Notes: a model not told the origin generated them from the letters alone. Shown: positions 38,149 to 50,521, counted from the stretch's first letter. The stretch is DNA of 64,000 bases from Sphingomonas turrisvirgatae (GCF_001721295.1 NZ_MDDS01000046.1:1-64000), one strand, 5' to 3'. Program-made: numbers and translations.

Positions 38149-38152
<4 letters not shown>
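33911..38152 (-). CDS. giant GHKL (sacsin/HSP90-like) ATPase
   Basis: A 1413-aa protein with a GHKL ATPase domain at about residues 40-230: N-box ILSELLQNADDAG (Glu58, Asn62, Asp65) and G-box GFRGIGFKS (112-120), as in sacsin N-terminal repeats and HSP90. The middle 900 residues have no domain I can name. An acidic disordered linker lies about 1210-1280, followed by a C-terminal region of about 120 aa. Large proteins with this ATPase recur in phage-defence loci, where they are thought to be nucleotide-driven clamps or switches. It overlaps the helicase gene by four bases (ATGA). Confidence 0.8.
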
Positions 38153-41667
<3,515 letters not shown>

Positions 41668-41700
41668 ATCTACCCTTACTGACCCCGACCGCCCTGATGC

Positions 41701-42585
41701 TCACACCGCAAAATCGGCTTTCTCCAAAGCCGCCTCGGTCTCGGCCTGATTGACTACAACGATGTGCTGACTCCGGGCCGGCAGCTTGGCGGCGTCGCCC
41801 AAGAGGCCGAGCCGCTTCAGAACATAGAACAGCATGGCGTAGCGCACGGTCAGGACCGCTGAGCCTTTCTCCATGCCATAGTCTTTGGCGACGACGGCCT
41901 TCTGACTTGTGGTCAGATCAGGGTGAGGGCCAATCTCGACCCCGAACCGCTCTTGCCAAAGCGCATCATGCTCTGCGGGTGCCCCAGGTTCGCCGAGGCT
42001 CCCAATCCCGAGAACGCGCGGCAGCAGGAAATCCTTGAACTTGTCGGTGACGTGACAATAGCCGCGAACGTGCCAGCGGAAGCCGTCATAGCCGAAGGCG
42101 TGGGGCGTGATCCGGCGCCAGATCGGATCGGGCCGATCCTTGCTCATCGACTGATAGTGAATGTCCACAGACCGGTGATCGCGCACGGCGCTGAGGACCG
42201 TGCGCAACACTGACGCGTCGATATCCCTCCGGGGTGTCAAGGCGATATCAGTGTCAGGAACCTGGGTGATCCAGGATTCCGATAGATCGATCAGTCCTTC
42301 AGCAACCGACCGCAGGCGCGACAGATAGCCGTCGGGATCGGGCTTGAGGAAATGGGGTTCGAAATGTTCGCTCGCGACATACCGTTTGGCGCTCTTGTCA
42401 TAGAGGGCGTTGTGGGGCGCTCGCTCCTGGTAGAGCGTCAGATCCTTCGACGCTTGCGGCACCGAGACATCGAACATCTCGATGATGTCCGAGCGATTGA
42501 CCCCGCCCTCCCAGAACAAGCGGAACTCGATGAACTCGAGCCGACGCTCAACGCCCCACTTCAATGTCGTCAGGCTTTCCGCCAT
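41701..42585 (-). CDS. WYL-domain regulator of the defence operon
   Basis: A 294-aa regulator: winged HTH at about residues 10-65 (RLEFIEFRLFWEGGVNRSDI, DVSVPQASKDLTLYQ) and a WYL domain at about 120-200 (RTVLSAVRDHRSVDIHYQSM, ITPHAFGYDGFRWHVRGYCH, FLLPRVLGI), followed by a C-terminal extension. WYL proteins sense ligands, often nucleic-acid-derived, and control defence loci. The start at 42585 is chosen for its strong site GGAGGAAG; the frame is open to 42666. It is first in the operon, 33 bp before the helicase gene, and faces the small gene at 42711. Confidence 0.85.
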   Translation of the reverse strand: MAESLTTLKWGVERRLEFIEFRLFWEGGVNRSDIIEMFDVSVPQASKDLTLYQERAPHNALYDKSAKRYVASEHFEPHFLKPDPDGYLSRLRSVAEGLIDLSESWITQVPDTDIALTPRRDIDASVLRTVLSAVRDHRSVDIHYQSMSKDRPDPIWRRITPHAFGYDGFRWHVRGYCHVTDKFKDFLLPRVLGIGSLGEPGAPAEHDALWQERFGVEIGPHPDLTTSQKAVVAKDYGMEKGSAVLTVRYAMLFYVLKRLGLLGDAAKLPARSQHIVVVNQAETEAALEKADFAV

Positions 42586-42616
42586 CCGAATCTTCCTCCA
42601 AAACGGATGCAGATAA

Positions 42617-42653
42617 AAACTATATGGACACATCTGCACGACGTGTGTAGTTT
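42617..42653. promoter_or_regulatory. dyad between the WYL gene and the divergent small gene
   Basis: AAACTA (42617-42622) and TAGTTT (42648-42653) are perfect inverted arms around an interior pair ACAC/GTGT. It lies 32-68 bp upstream of the WYL start and 58-94 bp before the divergent small gene, an AT-richer promoter-like stretch. It is a candidate WYL operator. Confidence 0.4.
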
Positions 42654-42710
42654 CTATTCCCATCACGGAGTCGCGTCAAGCGAAACCGTGCCGGGCAACA
42701 GGAGGACCAC

Positions 42711-42854
42711 ATGGCCAAGACCCCCTCGAAGAATGAAGTAACGAGCAAGAAAGCCGCGACTGCGGCATCGCAGGTGCTGCGCGACCCCAAGTCGAGCGCA
42801 GCGGCAAAATCGGCGGCGGCTTCGGCGCTGACGCAGCGCCCGAACAAGAAGTAA
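42711..42854 (+). CDS. small basic Lys/Ala-rich protein, 47 aa
   Basis: The frame encodes 47 residues (starts MAKTPSKNEVTSKKAATAAS, ends LTQRPNKK). GGAGG lies five bases before the ATG. It is rich in Lys, Ala and Ser and without hydrophobic segments, histone-tail-like. It lies divergent from the defence operon and 16 bp before the truncated AddB-like frame, on the same strand. No function can be given. Confidence 0.55.
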   Translation: MAKTPSKNEVTSKKAATAASQVLRDPKSSAAAKSAAASALTQRPNKK

Positions 42855-42870
42855 GTCAGGGAGAACGACG

Positions 42871-43161
42871 ATGACCACCCTTTCCAACCGGCGGACCATC
42901 GTCGCCCATGGCCGTTTGGCGATGCGCGAGTTGCGCCTCGACGCGGCGCGGCAGCGCCGACACAGCGTGCAGATCATGTCATTTGAACAACTCGCGGTCC
43001 GTCTGGCCGGGGGCTTCGCCCGTCCGATCGATGACGAGTGTTTGCGAACCGCGATCCAGGCCGTGCTGCCGGACACGAGCCTCGGAGAGCTGGAAAGCAT
43101 CAAGCTGCTTCCTGGCATGGTCGATGCGGCGGCCGACAGCCGAGCAACAGCGCGACGGTGA
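42871..43161 (+). pseudogene. N-terminal remnant of an AddB/PD-(D/E)XK-type nuclease
   Basis: The 96-aa product (LAMRELRLDAARQRRHSVQI, MSFEQLAVRLAGGFARPIDD, LGELESIKLLPGMVDAAAD) resembles only the start of large AddB-like PD-(D/E)XK exonuclease/helicase proteins; similarity stops at about residue 90 and the frame ends at once. GGGAGA precedes the start. The stretch 43162-43270 up to the HipA gene has no gene and may be scar sequence from the deletion. The family assignment is from memory of the motif pattern and not certain. Confidence 0.45.
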
Positions 43162-43270
43162 AGCCGACGCGATCGCCCAAATGTGCGCCCGGCTGATTGG
43201 CAGTGAGATGATCCTCGATCGTCGCTCCGGCGCCAGTCGACCTTGCCGGCCAACCGTGACGTCGCGCCGC

Positions 43271-45124
43271 TCAGTCGCCTTCAACGGCAAGTGCCTTGCA
43301 GCGCTCCCCGACCAAGGCGATCACCTTGTCCTGCGCTGTTTTGGCGGTCTCAGCCTCGGCCGCGAAGGCAGGTAGCTGAAGCCCCTGCGCCCGGTCGGCC
43401 ACACGCGCCGTCAGGTCCGCAATCGCAGTCTCGGCATCTCCGGCGGATACGCCGATTGTCCGCGCCAGCGCGAGGAAGTCCTGGCGCGTCAGACGGTCAT
43501 CCTTGCCGTTGAGCTTGAGCGCCATGCGATCGCCCCCCAAACCCGGGAAGACGCGCGTGGTGACGGCGTCGTAGAGCGGCGCGAAGCGCACGCTCGTGAA
43601 GGCCTTGGCATCCACCTCGGCGACTTTGAGCACAGCGAGGTTCTTGAGATGCATATCGCCATCGGCGATGAGCCAGGCGAACACGGCCCGGCGGAACAGG
43701 ATATCGAGATCGCTGGCCGGATCGGTCGACAGCGGTCGTAGGCCGCGCGCCATCCGCTCGATCGTTCCGTCGTATTTGGCGGATGCGGGAAGGTCCAGAA
43801 TGGAGCAAAAATCCTCCATCGCCAGACGCCGCTGATCCGCTGGCCCGCGACGAATATCGAACCGCTCGACGACCAGTGCGGGCGACATGCTGTCGGGCAT
43901 CTCCAGCAGCGCGGCGTCGGGCACATCGAACCCGGCCGAGCGGCCAAGCTCCAGGCAAAGCCACTCGACGACCGGTAACGTCTCGAAGCCCGCCGTGCCG
44001 GCGGGCTTGAGGATATGTGTGAACGGCTGATCGATGGCCGGAACGAGGGCGCCATCAGGCATCAGGCTCATCGGCGCCTTGATCTGGACGCCCGACAGGC
44101 GCGGCGTTTCCGCGCGCGCGAAGATGCGCGCCAGGTTCTGCTCGAAGGTCTCCTCGATCTCCCCCCGCGCCGGACCGGCGTAGCGGCCCGTGAAGCCACC
44201 GGTGTCGATGTATCCAGCCAGTGTTGTCGTGAGAATGTCAGCAGGCAGCGCCGCCAGTTCTTCTCGACCCTCGACGATGACGATGTTCGACATATATCGC
44301 CGTCCGCGCCGGAGCGCCTCGCGTTCATCGCGTTCGTGGAGAACCTGCGCCAGCCAGCCCTCGGGAAGCAGCGATTCAATGAAGGCCGGCAGCTTGCCCG
44401 GCGTGGTTTCGCGCACGAGGGCCGGTCCCGCTCGACGCCCCGGCTTCCAGCGCCATTCAAATCCATCGTGGGTCAGCCGGCCGAGCGGCTCACCGTGCCA
44501 GGCGACGAGGAGATCGAGCGCTGCCTTGTTGACCGGCGCCTTGGCAACGCCCGGCTGAGCTAGCAGAAAGCGTTCGGCGCCTTCGCCTTCGCGATACCAT
44601 TCGTTCTCACGCGCCAGCACCCAGACGGCGTCGGCTGCGGCTTGGGGCGTCCCATGTTCCTCCACCAGACGCGCCGCCATCTGCGCGCGCATGTCGGCGG
44701 TAACCGCGCTCGCATGTTCGCTGCGCAGGCGGAACGCTTCGAGAAAGCGCTGGCGCGGCGATGAGGCGTCGACGCGCAATTCGCCCAGGTCGTCGCCGAT
44801 GACCGCGATCGCCGTCGATGGATGCTTCGGCGCTTCGTTCTGGATGATCTCAAGCGTCCGCAACCGCGTGCGCTGGTTGCGGCGGCCGCTGATAAACAGC
44901 CGCCCGTCGGGCGTCGGCGCGAGCAGCGCTGCACTCGCCGACGACAGATAGGCGTTGGGATAGAGATAGTGTGCAATTCGGACCGCATGACCGAGGATCG
45001 TCACCTCGATGTCACCTTGGTCATCGACGTAAACCCCGCGCACGAGCTGGATCAACTCACCGGTCTGCGCGCGCTGATGCGCGCGTTTGGCGTCAATTGT
45101 CTCACCGACTAGATGAAGAGCCAT
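43271..45124 (-). CDS. HipA-type kinase with fused N-terminal regulator-like domain
   Basis: A protein of 617 aa from Met 45124 (622 aa from 45139). The C-terminal half is a HipA-like Ser/Thr kinase: SGVQIKAPMSLMPDG (ATP-binding Lys region), HILKPAGTAGFETLP, and the catalytic loop ADGDMHLKNLAVLK followed by APLYDAVTT (metal-binding Asp). Residues 1-200 resemble AbiEi-type regulator domains (DAKRAHQRAQTGELIQLVRG, YLSSASAALLAPTPDGRLFI). No separate HipB gene is nearby, so toxin and regulator may be one protein. The start at 45124 is preferred because 45139 lies within an operator dyad. HipA kinases phosphorylate tRNA synthetases or similar targets; this target is unknown. Confidence 0.8.
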   Translation of the reverse strand: MALHLVGETIDAKRAHQRAQTGELIQLVRGVYVDDQGDIEVTILGHAVRIAHYLYPNAYLSSASAALLAPTPDGRLFISGRRNQRTRLRTLEIIQNEAPKHPSTAIAVIGDDLGELRVDASSPRQRFLEAFRLRSEHASAVTADMRAQMAARLVEEHGTPQAAADAVWVLARENEWYREGEGAERFLLAQPGVAKAPVNKAALDLLVAWHGEPLGRLTHDGFEWRWKPGRRAGPALVRETTPGKLPAFIESLLPEGWLAQVLHERDEREALRRGRRYMSNIVIVEGREELAALPADILTTTLAGYIDTGGFTGRYAGPARGEIEETFEQNLARIFARAETPRLSGVQIKAPMSLMPDGALVPAIDQPFTHILKPAGTAGFETLPVVEWLCLELGRSAGFDVPDAALLEMPDSMSPALVVERFDIRRGPADQRRLAMEDFCSILDLPASAKYDGTIERMARGLRPLSTDPASDLDILFRRAVFAWLIADGDMHLKNLAVLKVAEVDAKAFTSVRFAPLYDAVTTRVFPGLGGDRMALKLNGKDDRLTRQDFLALARTIGVSAGDAETAIADLTARVADRAQGLQLPAFAAEAETAKTAQDKVIALVGERCKALAVEGD

Positions 45125-45127
45125 AGG

Positions 45128-45156
45128 ATTATCCCGCATCTCAGATGCGCGTTAAT
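45128..45156. promoter_or_regulatory. second HipA operator, imperfect palindrome
   Basis: Arms at 45128-45141 and 45143-45156 pair at 12 of 14 positions around a central C; the core GCATCT-C-AGATGC is shared with the perfect site at 45182-45212. The centres are 55 bp apart. It overlaps the possible first start codon of the HipA gene. Confidence 0.6.
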
Positions 45157-45181
45157 CCCACCATCCGGCGCCGCGTGCAAG

Positions 45182-45212
45182 AATTATCGCGCATCTGAGA
45201 TGCGCGATAATT
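45182..45212. promoter_or_regulatory. HipA operator, perfect 31-bp palindrome
   Basis: Arms AATTATCGCGCATCT (45182-45196) and AGATGCGCGATAATT (45198-45212) are a perfect 15-bp inverted repeat around one G. It lies upstream of the HipA-type gene, where a toxin-antitoxin autoregulatory operator is expected. It could also be a hairpin, but the lack of a T-run speaks against a terminator. Confidence 0.7.
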
Positions 45213-45872
45213 CCGGCGCGTAGAGAGATTGGAGCGCGCCGACCCGGAATGATCGGCGCGCTCCAGAACAATCATGCCGCGAACGGCACGCAGCCAGCCC
45301 TATGGCGACTGGCCTAACGGGCTCGCCGCCATCCCTGTCACCGCCCTTGATCCGCCCCTCGCGGCGGCTTCTCCGACGGTCCCGGCGCTTCTGGGTCCCG
45401 GTCCCCAAGCTTGAACTGTCAGGGCGTCGTCGATTGATCGAGCGAGGTGGCCTGCACAATGGCGCGAAAATTCTCCAGAAACTCGGGGTGCCGCCCTGCC
45501 AGAAATCCCTCGATCTCGGACTTCGCCAGCAGGCGCTCGCTACGGCCGGAATCAAAAAGAATACCAGAATGGCTTTTCAATAGAATGCCGGAGACTGGTT
45601 GTACAATATTTCTTTTCAACAGTATTTTCCGGGATACATCTCGCGACGCATTTCTTTCGGATGGCCGAAGATAGTGCCATTCACGAGTCGACAGCCATTG
45701 CCAAGGAAATAGCAATAGCCTTTGGCAAGAAATGCCTTTGCCGATGCTTCAATTTATACGAAATTACTAACGTCCCGTGATTCCGGCCGATCCCGTTTTG
45801 CAAGAAGGCCGCTCACCAAGGCGAATTGACGACCGAGGAAGGCAATTCCGAAGATGTAATAAGCCAAGGAAC
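45213..45872. other. 660-bp stretch without a firm gene
   Basis: The right part (about 45540-45830) is AT-richer than its surroundings. A 98-aa frame on the minus strand (45419-45715, ending SEIEGFLAGRHPEFLENFRA and IVQATSLDQSTTP) looks protein-like but has no recognised family and no clear start site. It may be a gene remnant or a small orphan gene. The HipA promoter should lie at the left edge. Confidence 0.4.
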
Positions 45873-47042
45873 TCAAAATGATCGAGGAGCAATGCGAAGG
45901 CGACAATCGCGAAGTTCATACCCTGTGATCAACGCGTTCCAGTTGATCTCCGGCGGTGCTTCCAGCGTTAAGTCCGCAATGCGCAGCAGGCGATCGAGAA
46001 AGATTGCGGTTTCGAGAATTGCGATGCTCGCGCCAGGGCATCGATGCGAACCATCACCGAACGCAAGCCCTGCGCTACCGACCCGCGCTGCCAAGGCGCG
46101 ATCAGGATCGACTGCATGCGGACACGCGCCCACCGCCGCAACATCAGCATTCGCCTGGCGGATATCGATTTTGAAAATCTGGCCGGTATTTGGATTCCGT
46201 CGCGAAAGCTCCCCGACGACGGGTTCTAGCCTAAGGATCTCTTCCAAGATCGCGATCCGCCCGGTCTCATCTGTGGCAAGGAAGCGTGTCCGAAGCTCGT
46301 CGCGCTCGAGCAAATGCCATCCCGCCATCGTGATGAATTCGCGTGTCGTCACCATGCCGGCGGCAGCGTAGGTCACGCACTCGGTAAGTATCGCGCGGTC
46401 CGAATAGCCTTCGGCGATCAAATGCGAGATCACGTCTTCGCGCGGGGCACGGCGACGCGCGAGAACCGCTGGGAACACGTCTCGAACGTAAAAGTTAAGC
46501 ATGTGGATCTGCGCCCGCGCGAAGCGTGGCAGATCGAGGATCGACTTGCCGAGCGCGACATTGCCAGCTTGAAAAAAGCGTTCGAGCCGACGCGCCATCC
46601 GGGTGCGATTACTATCGGTAACACCGACAACCTCGGCCGCAACGGACACCGCCAGCCGCATGCTCATTTCGTCCAGCTTTGCGTGGCCGCGACGCTGCAT
46701 GTCGCCGATTAATGCATCGGATTCACGCTCGATGATCGCACGGTAGCTGGTGTCGACGGTTTTGGGGGTGAAGAACCGAGCGGTCGCAGCACGCTGACGG
46801 CGATGGCGCTCACCGTGCTGGAAAATGATCGGCGCAAAGCGCTCGTCGCTGAACCTTGCCATCAGATCAGCGCGGAAACTGGCCTGATGCAACTCATCAT
46901 CCCGGAGCAGCGCGCGTGCTTCCGAAAAAGACTGGACTGGGCAACCGCGACCCATGGGCTGCGATGGAATGCTTTTTCGATCATCACGGAGATCGTCGAC
47001 CCCGCTGGACGGTTCGCGCGATAGCGTGGAATACGAACTCAT
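45873..47042 (-). CDS. cytochrome P450
   Basis: A 389-aa soluble bacterial P450. The heme loop AFGDGSHRCPG has its Cys at about residue 335; the ExxR pair is EILR at 268-271; the I-helix is YAAAGMVTTREF with Thr at 232-233. No ferredoxin or reductase gene is adjacent, so electrons must come from elsewhere. The substrate cannot be told. AAGGAG seven bases upstream supports the start. It diverges from a tetR gene with only 43 bp between, so TetR is a likely regulator. Confidence 0.9.
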   Translation of the reverse strand: MSSYSTLSREPSSGVDDLRDDRKSIPSQPMGRGCPVQSFSEARALLRDDELHQASFRADLMARFSDERFAPIIFQHGERHRRQRAATARFFTPKTVDTSYRAIIERESDALIGDMQRRGHAKLDEMSMRLAVSVAAEVVGVTDSNRTRMARRLERFFQAGNVALGKSILDLPRFARAQIHMLNFYVRDVFPAVLARRRAPREDVISHLIAEGYSDRAILTECVTYAAAGMVTTREFITMAGWHLLERDELRTRFLATDETGRIAILEEILRLEPVVGELSRRNPNTGQIFKIDIRQANADVAAVGACPHAVDPDRALAARVGSAGLAFGDGSHRCPGASIAILETAIFLDRLLRIADLTLEAPPEINWNALITGYELRDCRLRIAPRSF

Positions 47043-47085
47043 CGCTTTGCTCCTTTACTCCAAGGTCCGCTATATATGATCTACT

Positions 47086-47661
47086 GTGGCTCATAAAAGG
47101 GGTAATCGCGAAAAGGGCGTGGACGCTCGTGTCACGCGAACCCGGTCGCTGCTGCGCGACGCGATGCTGGCGCTGTTGCAAAACGGCGACGCGCATTCGA
47201 TCACAGCGCAACGTATCGTCGCTCATGCCGGAGTCGGCTACGCGACCTTCTTTCGCCATTATCCCGGCGTCGACACGCTGTTGCTCGACGTGGCGGATGA
47301 GTTGATGGGACGGTTGGTTAAGCAGGTGGCCCCGGCTCTCGTTCGGGGAGACGTAGGTAACGCCGTGCGATCCGTCGTGGAGTTCGTCGATCTACACCGG
47401 CACGCGTCTGCAGCTCTGCTGGTTGGCGGTGGCGATGCAGTGCGACAGGAAGTGACGGCTCGCGCCATTCGATACGCAGAGGGGCTCGATCTTCCGTTTG
47501 ATTCATCCGTGCCTCGCGGACTCGCTGTTCGCGTCGTAGTGGGCGGAATAATCACCATTTTAAGCTGGTGGTTGACGGAAGGACTGACCAGTTCAGCCGA
47601 TGACGTGAGCAGCTTGATCGAACGATTAACGATACGCGCCCTTGTGACGCCGGAGACGTAA
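47086..47661 (+). CDS. TetR-family regulator
   Basis: A 191-aa protein starting with GTG. The HTH is at about residues 17-62 (RTRSLLRDAMLALLQNGDAH, TAQRIVAHAGVGYATFFRHY), then an alpha-helical ligand domain. It lies head to head with the P450 gene; the 43-bp spacer contains TATATATGATCTA and must hold both promoters, so it probably represses the P450 gene and itself. The ligand is unknown. Confidence 0.85.
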   Translation: MAHKRGNREKGVDARVTRTRSLLRDAMLALLQNGDAHSITAQRIVAHAGVGYATFFRHYPGVDTLLLDVADELMGRLVKQVAPALVRGDVGNAVRSVVEFVDLHRHASAALLVGGGDAVRQEVTARAIRYAEGLDLPFDSSVPRGLAVRVVVGGIITILSWWLTEGLTSSADDVSSLIERLTIRALVTPET

Positions 47662-47763
47662 CACCGGAGTACGGCTCGGTGCTCCCGAGGTTGGTAGAAC
47701 GCGTGCCAAACGCTACCCTACAACCCTGGCGGACGCAGACGTAATGCCCGGTATCAAACCGGT

Positions 47764-48726
47764 CTAATTGCGCCCGATGCTCCAACCCGCCAGCAACGCG
47801 CGCAAGGCAGCGACGAACGCCAGCGGCTGATCCAGCATCAGATGGTGCCGAGCTTCGGGTACAGCGATGATCGGAATATCGATACCGCCGAGCTCGCGCA
47901 CGTAATCACTGGAATCATTTGTAAAAAGGAGGCTTTGCTCGCCGTGTACTATCGCCTTGCGGCCTGGCGCCTCGACCAGCGTTCTGCCCATTTCAAGCCA
48001 TTCGCTCGGCACATTATCCCGCTTGAACACTGATGGCGAAAACTTCCAGGTCCACGCGTCGCCTTCGCGTCGAAGTGAGTGGTAGGCCATGTAATCCATC
48101 AGGAACGCCTCACCAACGGGCTGTGGCGGAGATAGAACATACCGCTCGCGGGCACTGGCGTAATCGGGGTAGCGCTTATGCGGGCGATCGGGGTCGCCTG
48201 ATCCCGGGCCGGTGCGGCCGCCGCCCCAAACGGCGTCAAAGCTGGACGGACGCAGCACCATCAGATCGCAAATCACCGTACCGGCAAAGGCCTCCGGCGC
48301 CAGCTTGATCGCCTGGAGCGCGACTGCCGCGCCGAAGCTGTGTGCGACGATGATCGGCTTGTGCTCGTGGCCAAAAAGTCCAAGGGCCTCCGCGACCCCA
48401 ATCATCTCCCGTCCTCGCGCGCCCATGTCACAATTCTCGCGAACGTCGCTGTCCCCCATTCCTGAATGGTCGTAGGCGATCACATGGTAATTTTCAGCCA
48501 GGTAAGGCGCGACGAACGCCAGGCACCGTGCATGAGAGAGAAAGCCGTGGGTCATCAGTAAAGGAGGCGCGGAACGATCTCCCCAGCGGAAGTAATGCAT
48601 TCTCACACCAGAGACCTCGACGAAGCCCTCCTCCCGCGGCACGGATAGCGCGTCGACAAACCAACCGGGCAGGTATGCAGGATCTGGCGCCCAGGTCTGT
48701 ACGATATCGGACGGGATTTCACGCAT
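47764..48726 (-). CDS. alpha/beta hydrolase
   Basis: A 320-aa hydrolase. Oxyanion-hole motif THGF at about residues 59-62, nucleophile elbow VAHSFGAA with Ser130, and a catalytic His in PEARHHLMLDQP near residue 299. No signal peptide, so cytoplasmic. The family includes esterases, lactonases and epoxide hydrolases; the Ser nucleophile makes an esterase or similar more likely than an epoxide hydrolase, which uses Asp. It lies 90 bp downstream of the ECF sigma gene and may end the marR-led operon. Confidence 0.85.
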   Translation of the reverse strand: MREIPSDIVQTWAPDPAYLPGWFVDALSVPREEGFVEVSGVRMHYFRWGDRSAPPLLMTHGFLSHARCLAFVAPYLAENYHVIAYDHSGMGDSDVRENCDMGARGREMIGVAEALGLFGHEHKPIIVAHSFGAAVALQAIKLAPEAFAGTVICDLMVLRPSSFDAVWGGGRTGPGSGDPDRPHKRYPDYASARERYVLSPPQPVGEAFLMDYMAYHSLRREGDAWTWKFSPSVFKRDNVPSEWLEMGRTLVEAPGRKAIVHGEQSLLFTNDSSDYVRELGGIDIPIIAVPEARHHLMLDQPLAFVAALRALLAGWSIGRN

Positions 48727-48816
48727 GGTGCTCAGTGCCTTTCTTTGACTGAATCAATTATGTGGCATGATCCGGCGTGACGCGATTCAAACCGAAGTGT
48801 CCAGGCTGCGGCGTAT

Positions 48817-49473
48817 TCATCCGATTGTTCTCGAACCGGATCTTTTCCAGTTTTGGTATACGTTCGCATCGCTTGTTTCTGGAGCTTCGCACGCGGGCGC
48901 GGAGAGCATTGGTAGCTGGACCGGGAGAGACGGATCGGTTTCAAAGCCGTCAACGAGCACCCGACGGGCTCGCGATACGCGACTTTTAACGGTGCCAAGC
49001 GGTACGCCGAGACGATCCGCGGCTTCTTCGAATGTCAGCCCGTCTCGTGTCACCAGCTCGAAGGCTACGCGTTGTCCATCAGAAAGCGACGACACGGCTT
49101 GGTTGAGTTCACTGGAAAAAATCCCTTCGTCCTGGGCGGCCGGGGCAATTAAAAGACGTTCTGCGATTGCCGGATCCCACGATACCGAGCGCCGATCCTT
49201 TCGCTTCCCGGACAGAAAGCTGTTCCGTGCGATCCGCATAAGCCAAGCCTTGAGGTTCGTCCCGATCTCGAAACGCTCTCGCGCAGCCCAGGCGCGCGCC
49301 AATGTATCCTGAACGAGGTCTTCGGTATCTGCCTCGTTACGCGTCAGTCGACGCGCATAAATCCGCAGGTTCGGCATCACCCTGCGCACAGCATGGCTAA
49401 AACCGCGCTGGCTTATAAACGGATCAGTGTGCTCAATGGCGACGGGAAGTGTCGATCGGCACACGCTGTTCAT
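48817..49473 (-). CDS. ECF-type sigma factor
   Basis: A 218-aa sigma-70 family protein with region 2 (PNLRIYARRLTRNEADTEDL, VQDTLARAWAARERFEIGTN, LKAWLMRIARNSFLSGKRKD) and region 4 (AVSSLSDGQRVAFELVTRDG, EEAADRLGVPLGTVKSRVSR). No anti-sigma gene is next to it; instead it overlaps the MCE gene by four bases, an unusual partner. It may respond to envelope or solvent stress, but this is inference from neighbours. Confidence 0.88.
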   Translation of the reverse strand: MNSVCRSTLPVAIEHTDPFISQRGFSHAVRRVMPNLRIYARRLTRNEADTEDLVQDTLARAWAARERFEIGTNLKAWLMRIARNSFLSGKRKDRRSVSWDPAIAERLLIAPAAQDEGIFSSELNQAVSSLSDGQRVAFELVTRDGLTFEEAADRLGVPLGTVKSRVSRARRVLVDGFETDPSLPVQLPMLSAPACEAPETSDANVYQNWKRSGSRTIG

Positions 49474-50450
49474 GGCTTCGATCCGATTTTCGCCGCAGGA
49501 GTCTCGATCGCGCTTGGTTGACCAGCAGGCGAGGGTTTGAAATCGGGCAATTTGGTCGATCCCAAGCCCCCCTGTTCGATCCTCTTGGCGACATCGCCGG
49601 CACGACCGACTGGTCCCCGGAGCGATCGAACGGTTTCCGTGACTTGGCGAGCATCCGCTTCCAACTGCCTCATCCGAGGTCGTGCGCGCGAAACCGACTG
49701 CCCAAAAGACACGGCTGATTTGTCAGCCGAATCCAGTGACTTAGAAATACGCTCACGAAATCCTCCACGTGACGCTTCAATGCGCCTGCGAAGTCTCGTT
49801 GCACCATCTCCTGTATTGGCGATCTGCTTTGCAAAAGCATCGAGCCTGTCCGTCTGTGGCAACCGTCCCGCCACTTGGCCGACTTTGTCAGTCCAGCTTT
49901 GCGAGTTGCGCGCGAGTTCGTCGAGACGCTTCTCTATCGAACGCAAACCAGCGGGATCGAGCTTTTTAGACACGCTTTCAGCGTTCGACGAAACCTTCGC
50001 AATGAGGTCTGCTGGACCACCGCCGCCCAAGAGTCCTCCGCCCTTTGCTGGTATGATCGGGAACGGCTGTCCCTCTCGGGCCGCGAGCACCGGGTTGCGA
50101 TTGTTGTCGCCGCTCAGGCTCAGCTTTGCCGATCCATCAAATAACGATCGTTCGATCGATGCTTTCACACCGCGATGAAGAATCGCGTCATTGGTCAATA
50201 CGAACCGCACGGTCACGAAATCTGGATTTTTGGGCTGGACCTGGATTTCAGTTACGCGGCCAATGGGAACACCGAGAAGGTTCACGGCCGACCCCGGTTG
50301 CAGGCCATCTACAGATTGTTCAAATCGTATCTCGTACGTCGGCCCCTCGGCATCGCTCGCCTGGAGAAGCCACAAAGCGAATCCGATCGCAGTGATCATG
50401 AGCAGGCCCACGATCAGGCTCACCTTCAACCAGTTTGAATGCGTTTCCAT
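49470..50450 (-). CDS. MCE/MlaD-family lipid-transfer protein
   Basis: A 326-aa protein with one N-terminal membrane helix (about residues 8-29) and an MCE domain at about 38-115 (TYEIRFEQSVDGLQPGSAVN, LLGVPIGRVTEIQVQPKNPD). The remainder is helical, like the needle or coiled-coil tails of this family. MCE proteins move phospholipids or sterols across the periplasm together with an MlaE-type permease and MlaF ATPase; none is encoded nearby, so it would have to use chromosomal partners. It lies between ubiB and the ECF gene. Confidence 0.85.
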   Translation of the reverse strand: METHSNWLKVSLIVGLLMITAIGFALWLLQASDAEGPTYEIRFEQSVDGLQPGSAVNLLGVPIGRVTEIQVQPKNPDFVTVRFVLTNDAILHRGVKASIERSLFDGSAKLSLSGDNNRNPVLAAREGQPFPIIPAKGGGLLGGGGPADLIAKVSSNAESVSKKLDPAGLRSIEKRLDELARNSQSWTDKVGQVAGRLPQTDRLDAFAKQIANTGDGATRLRRRIEASRGGFRERISKSLDSADKSAVSFGQSVSRARPRMRQLEADARQVTETVRSLRGPVGRAGDVAKRIEQGGLGSTKLPDFKPSPAGQPSAIETPAAKIGSKP

Positions 50451-50521
50451 CGGGAGCTAGGAATCCCGAGACCCGTCGCGCCAGGCGCGATGCTTCGCGG
50501 GCTGCTCTGCGTGCGCCGCGC

